DNA from: Chloroflexota bacterium
GTDB taxonomy: Bacteria > Chloroflexota > Dehalococcoidia > Bin125
DNA length: 64,000 nucleotides
NCBI GenBank assembly: GCA_028874365.1
Contig: JAPPJZ010000078.1
Coordinates: 31,959-95,958, forward strand
Direction of reading: 5' to 3'
Made by a program: the position numbers and the translations under genes
The notes under the pieces: generated by a model
The model's database searches: none
Told to the model about the DNA's origin: nothing
Seen by the model: only the letters and a program-made list of their open reading frames with translations
In this document: one piece after another, positions 1 through 9,360 of the stretch
Layout: each line of letters starts with the position of its first letter
Position numbering within the stretch: position 1 is the stretch's first letter

Positions 1-280
1 AACCGCCGCTGCGCTCGGAGAAGCGCGGAGCGATGTCATCGAACAGCGTGCGCAGCACCTTACGGTCTGTCAGGACCGCTCCCGCCTGCCGGCGGGCGTG
101 CAGATCGCCGCGCTTGCCCAGGGTGATCATGCGCTCGGCAACCGGGCGGATCGTCTTGGCTTTAGCTTCGGTCGTCACGATCGCTTCGTGACGAAGCAAG
201 TCGGTGACCTGGTTACGAACCAGCGCTGCACGATGGGACCGGCTGCGGCTCAGTCCGCGTCCGCTCTTTCGATGCCGCAT
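1..280 (-). CDS. rplQ: 50S ribosomal protein L17 (3' end cut by window edge)
   Basis: This is L17 of the large ribosomal subunit, near the exit of the peptide tunnel. The reading frame on the minus strand begins [20 protein letters not shown] and continues through [20 protein letters not shown], the family N-terminus. The ATG at 280 has a GAGGAG ribosome-binding site a few bases upstream. It is the last visible gene of the alpha operon, 47 bases after rpoA. Only about 93 codons are present because the window ends inside the gene. Confidence 0.95.
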   Translation of the reverse strand, partial: MRHRKSGRGLSRSRSHRAALVRNQVTDLLRHEAIVTTEAKAKTIRPVAERMITLGKRGDLHARRQAGAVLTDRKVLRTLFDDIAPRFSERSGG

Positions 281-327
281 CGTCCACTCCTCGGATTGGG
301 TCGCGCTGAACGCGGGACCGCTGGCTT

Positions 328-1503
328 CTAGCGTTCCTCTTCGATGCCGCTGCCGGCCTCGCGCAGAGCCTCGAGCAAGGCGGCCCCGAGCGAGCCGGTG
401 ATTTCGGGATCTTCCTCGCCACCGCCGACTGCTTCCGAGTCTGCGGCCGGCGCGGAGCTCAATGAGGGTACGGGCGCGGCTTCTTCGGGCGCCGGCGGCA
501 AGGTCGTGAGGACCTCTTCGCTGGCAGGAGCGAAGACGCCGTCTCGGGCGCGGCGGACACGGGGGTCGTCCTCGTCGATCAGATTCAGCTCCAGCAGCTT
601 GTCAATCAGTTCGATGTATGACTTTTCGCCGAAGTTGCGCAAGGTGAGCAGTTCGTCGTCGCTTTTCTCGAGAATCTGACCGACGAGCATCAATCCGCTG
701 CGCTTGAGGCAGTTGTGCGCGCGCACGGAGAGTTGCAGCTCTTCGATTGGCATGTCGTACTGTTCGGCGGTCACGCCGACTCGCGCGTGGGCCGGCAGTT
801 GCCGTGCGGCGACGGGTTGGCCCATCGTCTCGAACAGTTCAAGCTCGGTTCGCAACGAGCGGGCGGCAGCCTGGACGGCATCGACGCCGGAAATGGTGCC
901 GTCGGTCCAGACCTCGATCAGCAGCTGTTCGTAATCGCTGCCGCGACCGCCGGAGGCGGGCAAGACCTCGTAGGACACCTTGCGCACCGGGGTGAAGACT
1001 GCATCGAGCGGAATCACGCCGAGCAGTTGCTCGCCATTCTTGTTCTGTTCCGAGGGTCGGAAGCCGAATCCGGTCTCGACGTCCATGACGACGTCGAGCC
1101 TGCCCGCTTCGCCGTCCAGTGTCGCGAGGTACAGTTCGGGATTGACGATCTTGTAGTCGCCCGGTACCTGGATGTCACCGGCGGTGATTTGTCCCGATCC
1201 AGTTATGTTGAGGTGCATTTCGGCCGGTCGGTCGGCGATCGCGTGAATACGGATCTCGCGCAGGTTGAGCAAGAACTCGGTCGTGTCCTCTTTCATTTCC
1301 GGAATCGTCGAGAACTCGTGCTGGACCTGGTCGATCCGCACGGTGGTAATCGCCGCGCCGCGGATCCCGCTGAGCAACACACGGCGGAGCGCGTTGCCCT
1401 CGGTATGCGCGAACCCTCGGGTGAGCGGCTCGACCGCGATGCGGACGTAGTCGTCGCGTTCTTCCTCGATCGAGAGTTTGGGAGTTTCGGTAGCCAGGAT
1501 CAC
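328..1503 (-). CDS. rpoA: DNA-directed RNA polymerase subunit alpha, with C-terminal extension
   Basis: This is the alpha subunit of RNA polymerase. The N-terminal dimerisation domain (about residues 1-230) contains GNALRRVLL at 36-44. The C-terminal domain (about 250-315) contains [13 protein letters not shown], whose arginine matches the DNA-contacting arginine of E. coli alpha, and FGEKS at 301-305. At 391 residues it is about 60-80 longer than usual. The excess is an acidic, Pro/Ala-rich tail from about 320 that ends in a possible short helix. The start is GTG, and it lies between rpsD and rplQ as is usual. Confidence 0.97.
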   Translation of the reverse strand: MILATETPKLSIEEERDDYVRIAVEPLTRGFAHTEGNALRRVLLSGIRGAAITTVRIDQVQHEFSTIPEMKEDTTEFLLNLREIRIHAIADRPAEMHLNITGSGQITAGDIQVPGDYKIVNPELYLATLDGEAGRLDVVMDVETGFGFRPSEQNKNGEQLLGVIPLDAVFTPVRKVSYEVLPASGGRGSDYEQLLIEVWTDGTISGVDAVQAAARSLRTELELFETMGQPVAARQLPAHARVGVTAEQYDMPIEELQLSVRAHNCLKRSGLMLVGQILEKSDDELLTLRNFGEKSYIELIDKLLELNLIDEDDPRVRRARDGVFAPASEEVLTTLPPAPEEAAPVPSLSSAPAADSEAVGGGEEDPEITGSLGAALLEALREAGSGIEEER

Positions 1504-1549
1504 GTTGTCGCGTCCCTCCCTGGGACTGTGGGGGTGTGGCTCGCCGGAC

Positions 1550-2176
1550 TTACCGCGAGTAGTACTCGACGATGGCGTTCTCGTCGACTCGCATGTCTAG
1601 GTCTTCACGGGCGGGTACGGCAGTGAGTTCACCTTCCAGTTGAATCGGATCGATGCGCAGCCAGCCGGGGACTTCGCGTGAGCCCTGCCAGGTGCGTGCG
1701 TTTTCATAGAACTTGGTCTTGCGGCCACGATCGGTCCAGCCGACGGTGTCGCCGATGCGCATCTCGATTGAGGGGATGTCGGCCTTCTTGCCATTCAGGG
1801 TGATGTGACCGTGACGCACGAGCTGGCGCGCCTGCGCGCGCGATTCGGCGATGCCGAGGCGGTAGACGACGTTGTCGAATCGGAGCTCGAGCATCTGCAG
1901 CAGGTTCTCGCCGGTCGCACCGGGCCGGCGGTTTGCTTCGGCGAACATGCGACGGAACTGGCGCTCGAGCACGCCATAGGTCTTGCGAACCTTCTGCTTC
2001 TCTTTGACCTGCTCGCCGTAGTCGGAGATCTTGCGGCGGCGCGGAGATCGCTGGCCGGGCGGTTGGTTGCGGCGTTCGATGGCGCACTTGGGGCCTACGC
2101 AACGTTCGCCCTTGAGCATCAGCTTCTCGCCGGCGCGACGGCAGATGCGGCAGACGGGTCCGGTGTATCGAGCCAT
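1550..2176 (-). CDS. rpsD: 30S ribosomal protein S4
   Basis: S4 is a primary 16S rRNA-binding protein that nucleates 30S assembly and in many bacteria represses its own operon. The N-terminus MARYTGPVCRICRRAGEKLM and a following CVGPKC give four cysteines (Cys9, Cys12, Cys26 and Cys31), so this is the zinc-binding form. The S4 RNA-binding segment covers the middle, around LELRFDNVVYRLGIAESRAQ. Its 208 residues are normal, and it sits between rpsK and rpoA. Confidence 0.97.
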   Translation of the reverse strand: MARYTGPVCRICRRAGEKLMLKGERCVGPKCAIERRNQPPGQRSPRRRKISDYGEQVKEKQKVRKTYGVLERQFRRMFAEANRRPGATGENLLQMLELRFDNVVYRLGIAESRAQARQLVRHGHITLNGKKADIPSIEMRIGDTVGWTDRGRKTKFYENARTWQGSREVPGWLRIDPIQLEGELTAVPAREDLDMRVDENAIVEYYSR

Positions 2177-2227
2177 TGGCGGTTCTCTCTGTCGGTCGCG
2201 GGAGCGTGAGGGGTGGTTGTGAACGTC

Positions 2228-2629
2228 CTAAACGCGGCGTCGCTTGCGCGGCCGGCAGCCGTTGTGGGGAATAGGAGTGACATCTCGGATCGAGAGGAGG
2301 GTCAGGCCCTGGGCCTGCAGGGCACGGACGGCCGACTCGCGGCCCTGGCCAGGGCCTTTGACGTAGACATCGACCTGTCGCATGCCGTGGCTCATCGCCT
2401 TCTGCGCGGCGTCTTCGGCGGCGATCTGGGCGGCGAAGGGGGTGCCCTTTCGGGAACCGCGGGTCGCCGCGGTGCTGCCGGCCGAGGCCCAGGCGACCGG
2501 ATTGCCGGCGAGATCGGTCATCGTGATGATCGTGTTGTTGTAGGTCGACTGGATGTAGGCACGACCGTGCGGCACGTTCTTGCGCTCGCGACGGCGTCGG
2601 GCTCGCTCTCGCCGTTGATTGCTACTCAT
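2228..2629 (-). CDS. rpsK: 30S ribosomal protein S11
   Basis: S11 is a platform protein of the 30S subunit near the mRNA exit. The core reads [18 protein letters not shown], then [18 protein letters not shown], and ends in [13 protein letters not shown], all diagnostic. It is 133 residues with an Arg-rich start. It lies in the standard order S13, S11, S4, alpha, with short spacers. Confidence 0.97.
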   Translation of the reverse strand: MSSNQRRERARRRRERKNVPHGRAYIQSTYNNTIITMTDLAGNPVAWASAGSTAATRGSRKGTPFAAQIAAEDAAQKAMSHGMRQVDVYVKGPGQGRESAVRALQAQGLTLLSIRDVTPIPHNGCRPRKRRRV

Positions 2630-2676
2630 CCCATTCCCCTCATGTCTGACCTCTGTATCTGACCTTCGTCGCTGAG

Positions 2677-3057
2677 TTATCGCTTGACGGCTCGTCGGCG
2701 ACCGGCGACCGTCTTCTTGGTGCCGCGCCTGGTGCGAGCGTTGGTGCGGGTCCGCTGACCGTGCATGGGCAGGTTGCGTCGATGCCGTTGGCCGCGGTAG
2801 CAGTTGATATCGATCAGGCGTTGGATGTTGCCGCGCACCACTCGACGCAGGTCGCCTTCGACGAGGTAGTCGCGATCGACGACCTCGCGGATGCGACCCA
2901 GCTCGGTGTCGGAAAGATCACGGATGCGCTGTTCGGGGTCGATGTTCGCCTTGTCGACGATCTCCTGGGCGCGCGTGGCGCCGATCCCGTAGATGTATCG
3001 CAGGGCGTAGGGCGCCTTCTTGTTGTCGGGAACATCAACACCCGAGATTCTTGCCAT
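2677..3057 (-). CDS. rpsM: 30S ribosomal protein S13
   Basis: S13 sits in the 30S head, contacts the P-site tRNA and forms bridges to the large subunit. The sequence opens [19 protein letters not shown] and ends with the family signature [20 protein letters not shown] and a basic tail. It is 126 residues. The gap to infA upstream is only 62 bases, so the rpmJ gene often found there is absent. Confidence 0.97.
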   Translation of the reverse strand: MARISGVDVPDNKKAPYALRYIYGIGATRAQEIVDKANIDPEQRIRDLSDTELGRIREVVDRDYLVEGDLRRVVRGNIQRLIDINCYRGQRHRRNLPMHGQRTRTNARTRRGTKKTVAGRRRAVKR

Positions 3058-3119
3058 CCGTCGGTTCCTCTCGCCTCGGGTTGGATACCGGCCCCGAGGT
3101 GCGGCTTTTGCCGTTTGCG

Positions 3120-3404
3120 TTAGCTCTTGAATCGATAGACGACGCGACCGCGGGTCAGGTCGTACTCGGACAGTTCCACCAGCACGCGGTCGCCGCGGAG
3201 GACGCGGATGTGATGCTGTCGCATCTTGCCCGCCAGGTGAGCCAGGACCTCGTGCCCGTTCGGCAGTTCGACCCTGAAGGTGGCATTGGGCAGCAGTTCT
3301 TTGACTACGCCCTCGACTTCGATCTTGTCCTGCTTGGGAGGAGGCGAGGGCGCCGGCGTCCGCCGGTCTCGCCGCCCACCGCCGCTGTTTCGATTTCTCG
3401 CCAC
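3120..3404 (-). CDS. infA: Translation initiation factor IF-1 with N-terminal extension
   Basis: IF-1 binds the 30S A site during initiation. The S1-like OB fold is complete, from [20 protein letters not shown] through [18 protein letters not shown] to [13 protein letters not shown]. The family is usually about 72 residues. This one has 94 because of a Gly/Arg/Pro-rich N-terminal extension of about 24 residues. No internal ATG or GTG gives a normal-length product, so the GTG at 3404, with a GGGGG site upstream, is kept. Confidence 0.93.
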   Translation of the reverse strand: MARNRNSGGGRRDRRTPAPSPPPKQDKIEVEGVVKELLPNATFRVELPNGHEVLAHLAGKMRQHHIRVLRGDRVLVELSEYDLTRGRVVYRFKS

Positions 3405-3441
3405 CTAACCCCCGTTGTCTGCGCGCCTGTCGATTGCTGGT

Positions 3442-4215
3442 TCAGGCTCGAGTCAGAATGTCCGCCGGTCCGTCTTCACGGAGTGCGACGGTGTGTTCGA
3501 AATGAGCCGAGAGGCTGCCGTCGGCTGTGACGACGGTCCAGCCGTCGTCCAATACGGCGGTGGCCGGATCGCCGACCGTCGCCATCGGCTCGAGCGCGAC
3601 GACCATGCCGCGACGCATGGTCATGCCGGAACCGGGACGACCATAGTTGGGCATGCTTGGTGGTTCGTGCATGTCACGTCCCACGCCATGCCCGACGTAG
3701 CCGCGGACGACTCCGTAACCTGCTGATTCTATCACTTCCTGGATCGCTGCGCCGATATCCCCTTTACGCACGCCAATTCGCGCCGCGTCGATTCCTGCGT
3801 CAAGCGACTCCCTGGTCACGTCGAGCAGGCGACGCGCCGCGGGAGAGATCGTGCCCACAGCGAACGTCCTGGCCGAATCTCCGACCCAACCATCGATGGT
3901 GGCACCGAGGTCGATCGAGATGATGTCGCCGTCCTCCAACTGACGCTGCGTCGCGAAACCGTGCACGATTTCTTCATTGACCGAAGCGCAGATCGTGTGC
4001 GGGAACCCCTGGTAGCCGAGGAAGGTCGGGATTACATCGAGGCGCTCGAACTTGTCGATCACGTACTGATCCAGCTCCGACAACCGACGCCCAGGCTTGA
4101 CCATCTCCCGCAGCTCGTCCAGCGTCTCGCCGACTATGCGTCCGGCCGGACGCATCTGCTCTATTTCCTCCGGCGTTTTGAGGATCACCTGGCGCGGTTG
4201 TCGGCTGGTCGTCAT
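3442..4215 (-). CDS. map: Methionine aminopeptidase, type I
   Basis: This enzyme removes the initiator methionine from nascent proteins. It has the dinuclear metal-site ligands in order: Asp in SIDLGATIDGWVGDSA (two aspartates), His in GYVGHGVGRDMHE, Glu in VALEPMAT and Glu in HFEHTVAL. Its 257 residues, with no insertion or SH3-like N-terminal extension, make it a minimal type I enzyme. It lies between adk and infA, the common secY-adk-map-infA order. Confidence 0.96.
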   Translation of the reverse strand: MTTSRQPRQVILKTPEEIEQMRPAGRIVGETLDELREMVKPGRRLSELDQYVIDKFERLDVIPTFLGYQGFPHTICASVNEEIVHGFATQRQLEDGDIISIDLGATIDGWVGDSARTFAVGTISPAARRLLDVTRESLDAGIDAARIGVRKGDIGAAIQEVIESAGYGVVRGYVGHGVGRDMHEPPSMPNYGRPGSGMTMRRGMVVALEPMATVGDPATAVLDDGWTVVTADGSLSAHFEHTVALREDGPADILTRA

Positions 4216-4229
4216 TTCGTGGTCCGACT

Positions 4230-4880
4230 CTAGTTGCTGGATTCCTGGAGCGCTGAGAGCAAATCGACGCCGACTGCCTCGGGTGATTGCTCGCCGTTCA
4301 CCGTTTTGAGTTTGCCGGCCTGTGTGTAGTACGCGACCAGCGGCTCGGTCTGGTCAGCGTAGACCTGCAGTCGGTTGGCGATCGCTTCGGGTTTGTCGTC
4401 GTCACGCTGGATCATCTTGACCGTGCCACAGCAAGGTCTGTTGGCATCGGGCGGATTGAAGATCTCGTGGAACACGCTGCCGCAGGTAGCGCAGCTCACT
4501 CGGCCGCCGAGCCGACGTGTGATCTCTTCATTCGACACGTCGATCAGCACCGTCACCGCGATCTCATTGCCCTGTTCCTTCAGCGCGATATCCAACGCCT
4601 TGGCCTGCTCGACCGTGCGCGGGAATCCATCGAACAAGCAACCGACATTCGCGTCGTCGCGACCGATCCGCTCCAGCAGCATCCGGATGGTCACGTCGTC
4701 GGGGACGAGTTCACCTTTGTCCATGTAGGTCTTGGCGAGATTGCCCAGCTCGGTGCCGTTGCGCAGGTTCTCACGGAACATGTCGCCGGTGGAGAGGTGG
4801 AGCAAGCCGGTCCGTTCGGCCGTCTGCACCGCCTGGGTGCCCTTGCCGGCTCCCGGCGGGCCGAGCAGGATCACGTACAT
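4230..4880 (-). CDS. adk: Adenylate kinase, long-lid form with altered zinc cluster
   Basis: This enzyme interconverts ATP, AMP and ADP. It begins MYVILLGPPGAGKGTQA, carrying the P-loop, and contains FDGFPRT. The lid contains CATCGSVFHEIFNPP followed by CCGTV. Zinc-type lids normally end in Cys-x2-Cys, but here the second pair is adjacent (CC), so metal binding may be altered or lost. An in-frame ATG at 4904 would add eight residues. The ATG at 4880 is preferred because it has GAGGG upstream and gives the family N-terminus. It follows secY closely. Confidence 0.95.
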   Translation of the reverse strand: MYVILLGPPGAGKGTQAVQTAERTGLLHLSTGDMFRENLRNGTELGNLAKTYMDKGELVPDDVTIRMLLERIGRDDANVGCLFDGFPRTVEQAKALDIALKEQGNEIAVTVLIDVSNEEITRRLGGRVSCATCGSVFHEIFNPPDANRPCCGTVKMIQRDDDKPEAIANRLQVYADQTEPLVAYYTQAGKLKTVNGEQSPEAVGVDLLSALQESSN

Positions 4881-4906
4881 GGTCTGACCCTCGGTATCTG
4901 ACATGG

Positions 4907-6655
4907 CTAGCGAATGAACCCTTCGTAATTGCGCATCAAGAGCTGTGCTTCAATCTGACGCATCGTATCGAGCGCGACTCCGACCACGATCAGCAAGCCG
5001 GTTGAGGAAATCGTGAGTGCCGTCGAGTCGGGGATGAATTCCGTCGCGAGGAACGGCACCACCGCGACAAAGCCGAGGAACAGCGCTCCCGCCCAGGTGA
5101 TCCTCGCCAGCACCCGATTGATGTAGTCCTGAGTCGGCCGGCCGGGGCGAATACCCGGGATGAACCCTCCCTGTTTCTGCAAGTTCTCGGCCAGGTTTTG
5201 CTGTTGGAAGGTCACAAAGGTGTAGAAGAACGTGAACCCGACCACCAGCACGAACGACAGCGCCCAATACGCGGGTCGACCCGGCGATAGATTCAACTGG
5301 ACCCAATCCGCCGCTCGAATGATCCAGCCCGGACGTTCGCCCAGCGTTTGACCTTCGGCGATATCGGGCGTCAACGGGTTGTCGACGGGATCTTCGTGCG
5401 TTTTGATCTCGGAGACGGCGATGAAGTTGCCGGCCCGGTCGGCCAAACGGATCGGGTCTTCGGAAATCTCATTGGCATCGATGCGCCACGCGTATAGGGT
5501 CTCGCCCGAGACCGGGTCGGCGGTGGTCTCGACCTGGGTCAGGACATTGGAATCGGAGTTGGAGTTGACGCGGTCAAGCACGTCCTGGAACGTGTCTTCT
5601 CCGCGGTTCCACTCGATGATGCCCTCGTTGACGACGAACTCGCCCGACGCGTCGAGGTCAGGGAACAGCGTAGCCAGGGGCTCGTCCACATCCTCGCGCG
5701 TGAAGGGCACTTCAACCGCCACCTGGGTCTGCGCTTCTTCGCCGGCCGCTCCGGTGATCCAACCGGCCAGCACCGAGGGGAAGATGATGATCGAGAAGGC
5801 GAAAATCAGCGGGATCATGCCCGCGGAGTTGACCCGCAAGGGAATGTATGACTGACCGCTCTGGCGGTACATCCTCCCGCCTCTGAAGACCGATCGGGCA
5901 TATTGAACGGGAATCCTCCGCTGCGCCTCCTGGAAGAACACGATCAGGGCTACCAACGCGATTGCAATCGCGATCACGACCGCAATGCCGGACCAGCCGA
6001 TGTCGGACAGGCGCACCGAGTTGAACAGCGTCGGGAAACTGGCGACGATGCCGGCGAAGATGATGAGCGAGATGCCGTTGCCGACGCCCTTCTCGGTGAT
6101 CAGCTCACCCAGCCAAATCAAGAACATCGTGCCGGCGGTCATGGTGGCCAGCGCGGAGATCGTGGGCAGCCACTCGTCGGCGCCGAAGCCGATCCCGGTG
6201 ATTGCCCGAGCGTTCTCCAGGAGGAGCAACTGACCGTAGCCCTGGACCAATGCCATTGGCACAGCGAGCCAGTAGGTGTAGAGCTGAATCTTGTTGCGTC
6301 CCGACTCACCCTCCTGCGCCAGCGCCTGCAGCTTGGGAATCATCGGCTGCATCAGGTTCATGACGATCGAGGCGGTGATGTATGGGTAGACGCCCAGGGC
6401 CACGATCGACAGGTTGTCGAGCCCGCCGCCGGAGAAGAGGTTGAGGAAGCCGAGAACGGGGTTGTTGTCGAGCGCGTTCTCGAGCTGAGTCTTGTTAATG
6501 TCGGGAATCGGGACGTGCGCCACCAGCCGGAAGATGACCAGCATGGAGAGCGTAAACGCGAGCTTTTGGCGGACGTCCGGCTGTCGCCAGGCGTCGACCA
6601 ACGCCTGCAGCAGCTTAGGCCTCGTCGGCCCCCCTGCTGTCTGCGTTCTCTGCAT
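4907..6655 (-). CDS. secY: Preprotein translocase SecY with large extracytoplasmic insertion
   Basis: SecY is the membrane channel of the Sec translocon and works with SecE, also in this window. Family segments include ALGVYPYITASIVMNLM, GQSYIPLRVNSAGMIPLIFA and FIPGIRPGRPTQDYINRVL. The usual length is about 430-440 residues. This one has 582 because of roughly 130-140 extra residues, rich in Asp and Glu, between transmembrane segments 7 and 8 (about residues 301-445), which standard topology places outside the membrane. A longer TTG-started frame exists. The ATG at 6655, with GAGG six bases upstream, is chosen. It overlaps rplO by 41 bases. Confidence 0.95.
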   Translation of the reverse strand: MQRTQTAGGPTRPKLLQALVDAWRQPDVRQKLAFTLSMLVIFRLVAHVPIPDINKTQLENALDNNPVLGFLNLFSGGGLDNLSIVALGVYPYITASIVMNLMQPMIPKLQALAQEGESGRNKIQLYTYWLAVPMALVQGYGQLLLLENARAITGIGFGADEWLPTISALATMTAGTMFLIWLGELITEKGVGNGISLIIFAGIVASFPTLFNSVRLSDIGWSGIAVVIAIAIALVALIVFFQEAQRRIPVQYARSVFRGGRMYRQSGQSYIPLRVNSAGMIPLIFAFSIIIFPSVLAGWITGAAGEEAQTQVAVEVPFTREDVDEPLATLFPDLDASGEFVVNEGIIEWNRGEDTFQDVLDRVNSNSDSNVLTQVETTADPVSGETLYAWRIDANEISEDPIRLADRAGNFIAVSEIKTHEDPVDNPLTPDIAEGQTLGERPGWIIRAADWVQLNLSPGRPAYWALSFVLVVGFTFFYTFVTFQQQNLAENLQKQGGFIPGIRPGRPTQDYINRVLARITWAGALFLGFVAVVPFLATEFIPDSTALTISSTGLLIVVGVALDTMRQIEAQLLMRNYEGFIR

Positions 6656-7106
6656 TGATGACCTCGACGCTGCCGCCCGCGGCAACGATCTTCGCTTCGG
6701 CGGCCGGAGAGATTCGCTCGACGCGCAGATGCAGTGCGCTGGCGAGTTCGCCGCCGGCCAGCACTTTGAACCGTTGGCTCGCGCGCCGCAGCAGACCCGC
6801 AGCTACGAGCGCGTCTGCATCGACCGTATCACCGTCGGCGAATCGGCGTTCCAGATCGACCACGTTGATCGGCTGCGCGTCCACACGGAAAGGCGCCTTG
6901 AAGCCCTTGCGCCTCGGCAGCGTGCGCATGATCGACATGGCGCCGCCCTCAAAGACCGAGTTGTAGTCGCGACCGGAACGGGAGAGCTGGCCCTTGAGCC
7001 CGCGTCCGGAGTAGGTGCCTTTGCCCGACGCGTTACCCCGGCCGACGCGCTTTCGGCGTTTGCGTGAGCCGGGCGGCGGGCTCAGATCGTTCAAGCGCAG
7101 GACCAT
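6615..7106 (-). CDS. rplO: 50S ribosomal protein L15
   Basis: L15 is a late-assembly protein of the large subunit. The Gly/Arg/Lys-rich N-terminal region RVGRGNASGKGTYSGRGLKG is diagnostic, and the globular C-terminal half contains the L18e/L15-type fold. It is 163 residues with a short acidic end. Its ATG shares bases with the rpmD stop (TAATG), and its own 3' end overlaps the secY start, so translation is probably coupled on both sides. Confidence 0.97.
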   Translation of the reverse strand: MVLRLNDLSPPPGSRKRRKRVGRGNASGKGTYSGRGLKGQLSRSGRDYNSVFEGGAMSIMRTLPRRKGFKAPFRVDAQPINVVDLERRFADGDTVDADALVAAGLLRRASQRFKVLAGGELASALHLRVERISPAAEAKIVAAGGSVEVINAENADSRGADEA

Positions 7107-7294
7107 TAGGCGTCCTCGATTTCAGTCACTGTGACGAGGTGGGAGACCTTGTTGATCATCCCGCGCACGTCCGGTGTGTCGTCTTTGATCGTGCTCTGGC
7201 CCAGCTTGCGCAGGCCGAGCGAGCGGATCGTATGGCCCTGGTCGGAGCGATATCCGATGGCCGATTTGCTGTAGGTGATCTTGAGCTGAGACAT
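7106..7294 (-). CDS. rpmD: 50S ribosomal protein L30
   Basis: L30 is a small large-subunit protein. The 62-residue product begins MSQLKITYSKSAIGYRSDQ and contains IRSLGLRKLGQSTIKDDTPD and RGMINKVSHLV, which match the family throughout. It sits between rpsE and rplO, as in most spc operons, and overlaps the rplO start by one base. Confidence 0.97.
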   Translation of the reverse strand: MSQLKITYSKSAIGYRSDQGHTIRSLGLRKLGQSTIKDDTPDVRGMINKVSHLVTVTEIEDA

Positions 7295-7300
7295 GCGCCG

Positions 7301-7924
7301 CTACTCGCTCGTTCCGACCGTGGCGAGTTCCGCTTCCGCCTCGGTGGCAGCGTCGGCTTCAGCATCGGCGGGGGCAGCCGCGGGCTCGTCGGGAATCCGA
7401 CCTGCCAGGCGCAGTCGTTCTCGTCGCACCTGTACGGGGTCGCGCAGCTCCATCAATGCGCGGCGAGTCGCCTGGACGACGTTGACCACGTTGTTGGAAC
7501 CGAGCGACTTGGTAAGGACGTTGCGCAGGCCGACCGCTTCCAACACGGCACGCGCACCGCCGCCGGCGATCACGCCGGTTCCAGGAGCAGCGGGCTTGAG
7601 CAACACCTGCGACGCGCAGAATCGGGCCGTGATTGGGTGCGGGATCGTGCCGTTGCGAATTGGGACGGTGATCATCTCGCGTCGAGCGATCGTTGAGCCC
7701 TTGCGAATCGCGTCGGGCACTTCGTTGGCGCGGCCGATGCCGATACCGACGCGGCCGTTGCCGTCGCCGACGACCACCACGGACGTGAATGAAAATCGTC
7801 GTCCACCCTTGACCACCTTGGCCACGCGGGAGACCGAGACGACCTTTTCGATGATGTCGTCCTGCGGTTCATCGCGATCGCGGCGGCGGCCCCGCCCTCG
7901 TCCGCCGTCTCGTTGCTGCACCAT
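7301..7924 (-). CDS. rpsE: 30S ribosomal protein S5 with acidic C-terminal tail
   Basis: S5 lies at the mRNA entry side of the 30S subunit and affects decoding accuracy. The S5 double-stranded RNA-binding domain ([20 protein letters not shown], then [20 protein letters not shown]) is followed by the C-terminal domain with [16 protein letters not shown]. At 207 residues it is longer than the usual 160-175. The extra length is a basic N-terminus and an Ala/Glu-rich C-terminal tail of about 30 residues. Confidence 0.97.
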   Translation of the reverse strand: MVQQRDGGRGRGRRRDRDEPQDDIIEKVVSVSRVAKVVKGGRRFSFTSVVVVGDGNGRVGIGIGRANEVPDAIRKGSTIARREMITVPIRNGTIPHPITARFCASQVLLKPAAPGTGVIAGGGARAVLEAVGLRNVLTKSLGSNNVVNVVQATRRALMELRDPVQVRRERLRLAGRIPDEPAAAPADAEADAATEAEAELATVGTSE

Positions 7925-7954
7925 GCTTCGCTCCTGCTCCCGATGGCCGCGCTG

Positions 7955-8341
7955 CTAGAACACGAGCCCGCCTTCGCGCGCGGCCTCGGCCAGCGCGCGA
8001 ACGCGTCCGTGGTATTGATATCCAGCGCGGTCGAAGACCACGGCCGAGATGCCGGCTTCCCGCGCGACCTGTGCGAGCCGCCGGCCGACCGCTCGCGCGC
8101 TCGCCTGTTTGCCCGACCCGTCGTCCTCGGTCGTCGCAGCGGCGTTCGAGCCCAGATCGGAGGCGCTGGCCAGGGTGACGCCGGCATCGTCGTCGATAAT
8201 CTGACCGTAGATGTGCCGGGCCGAGCGGTAGACGCAGAGTCGCGGACGGCGCGCCGTGCCGTGCACCCGTTTGCGGACACGCAGATGCCGACGCTGACGC
8301 GCGGCCCGCGTGGTGCGCCGCTTGCGGCGAATCGTCGTCAT
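7955..8341 (-). CDS. rplR: 50S ribosomal protein L18
   Basis: L18 binds 5S rRNA together with L5 and delivers it to the large subunit. The product reads [20 protein letters not shown], then [20 protein letters not shown], and ends in [20 protein letters not shown]. The frame is open further upstream over rplF, but the ATG at 8341 has GGAG eight bases ahead and gives a normal 128-residue protein. Confidence 0.96.
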   Translation of the reverse strand: MTTIRRKRRTTRAARQRRHLRVRKRVHGTARRPRLCVYRSARHIYGQIIDDDAGVTLASASDLGSNAAATTEDDGSGKQASARAVGRRLAQVAREAGISAVVFDRAGYQYHGRVRALAEAAREGGLVF

Positions 8342-8387
8342 CTCATCTTCTCCAGATCGACATGCGCTCGCATTCCAGGCCGATGGC

Positions 8388-8924
8388 CTAGGCGATGGCG
8401 CTCTTGCCCTGCTTACGGCGGACCCACTCGCCTCGGTAGCGAATGCCCTTGCCCTTGTAGGGTTCGGGCGGGCGGACAGCACGAATCTCGGCTGCTTGTT
8501 GACCGACCACCTGCTTGTTCGCTCCGTGCACGTGAACGAGTTGGCCCTCGACGGCGAACTCAATTCCATCGGGCGGATCCTTGCGCACCAGGTGCGAGTA
8601 GCCGACGCGCAGGACCAGGGTGTTGCCGTCCATCTCGGCGCGGTAACCCGTGCCCTGGATCTCCAGTGTTTTCGACCAGCCCTCCGAGACGCCCGTCACC
8701 ATGTTCTGAATCAAGGCGCGTGCCAGTCCGTGCTGGGATCGGTGGACACGGCGATCACTGGGACGCGTGACCACGACCTCACCTTCGCCCAAGGCGATAT
8801 GCAGGTCGGGGTGAATGTGCTGATCGAGCTCACCGCGCGGTCCCTTGACCGAGACATGGCCCTGCTCGATCGTGACATCGACCCCGGACGGCACCGGCAC
8901 GGGCAGACGACCGACTCGACTCAT
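8388..8924 (-). CDS. rplF: 50S ribosomal protein L6
   Basis: L6 lies at the base of the L7/L12 stalk near the factor-binding site. Two tandem L6 domains are visible. The first starts [20 protein letters not shown]. The second contains the signature [20 protein letters not shown] near the end. Its 178 residues are typical. It is followed by rplR and preceded by rpsH. Confidence 0.97.
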   Translation of the reverse strand: MSRVGRLPVPVPSGVDVTIEQGHVSVKGPRGELDQHIHPDLHIALGEGEVVVTRPSDRRVHRSQHGLARALIQNMVTGVSEGWSKTLEIQGTGYRAEMDGNTLVLRVGYSHLVRKDPPDGIEFAVEGQLVHVHGANKQVVGQQAAEIRAVRPPEPYKGKGIRYRGEWVRRKQGKSAIA

Positions 8925-8955
8925 CGTCCCGCTCCGATCGTGTTGTTGTGATTCG

Positions 8956-9360
8956 CTACCAGACGAAGCACAGCACTTCTCCGCCTACGTTTTCGCGTCG
9001 CGCTTGCGCGCCGGTCATTACACCGCGAGGTGTTGTGAGGATCGCGACGCCGAGGCCGCCGTAGGGTCGCGGTATCTCGCGCTTCTGCACGTAGACGCGC
9101 AGACCAGGACGTGAGACCCGCTTGAGACCGGTGACGACGGACGCGCCTTCCTCGTCGTAGAGCAGCTCAACATCGAGGTCGCGGCCGGCGCGGCCGGCGC
9201 GGTCCTTGACTTGATAGGAACGAATGAAGCCTTCCTCGGCCAGTACGTTGGCGATCGAAATTTTCATGTTCGACGCGGGGATTTCGACGCGGGGATGTCC
9301 CGCGTGAATCGCGTTGCGAATGCGCGTCAGCATGTCGGCGACGGGGTCAGTCACTGGCAT
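8956..9360 (-). CDS. rpsH: 30S ribosomal protein S8
   Basis: S8 is a central-domain 16S rRNA binder and, in many bacteria, the translational repressor of the spc operon. The sequence starts MPVTDPVADMLTRIRNAIHA and ends TTPRGVMTGAQARRENVGGE with a short hydrophobic end. It is 134 residues. The 72-base gap to rplE upstream has no room for rpsN, which normally separates the two. Confidence 0.97.
   Translation of the reverse strand: MPVTDPVADMLTRIRNAIHAGHPRVEIPASNMKISIANVLAEEGFIRSYQVKDRAGRAGRDLDVELLYDEEGASVVTGLKRVSRPGLRVYVQKREIPRPYGGLGVAILTTPRGVMTGAQARRENVGGEVLCFVW

Noticed and set aside
4881..4904. Earlier adk start at 4904
   Set aside because: It adds eight residues before the P-loop N-terminus and has no ribosome-binding site. 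The ATG at 4880 has GAGGG at good spacing.
6656..6685. TTG start for secY at 6685
   Set aside because: It would add ten residues. The ATG at 6655 has a clear GAGG site and a shorter overlap with rplO.
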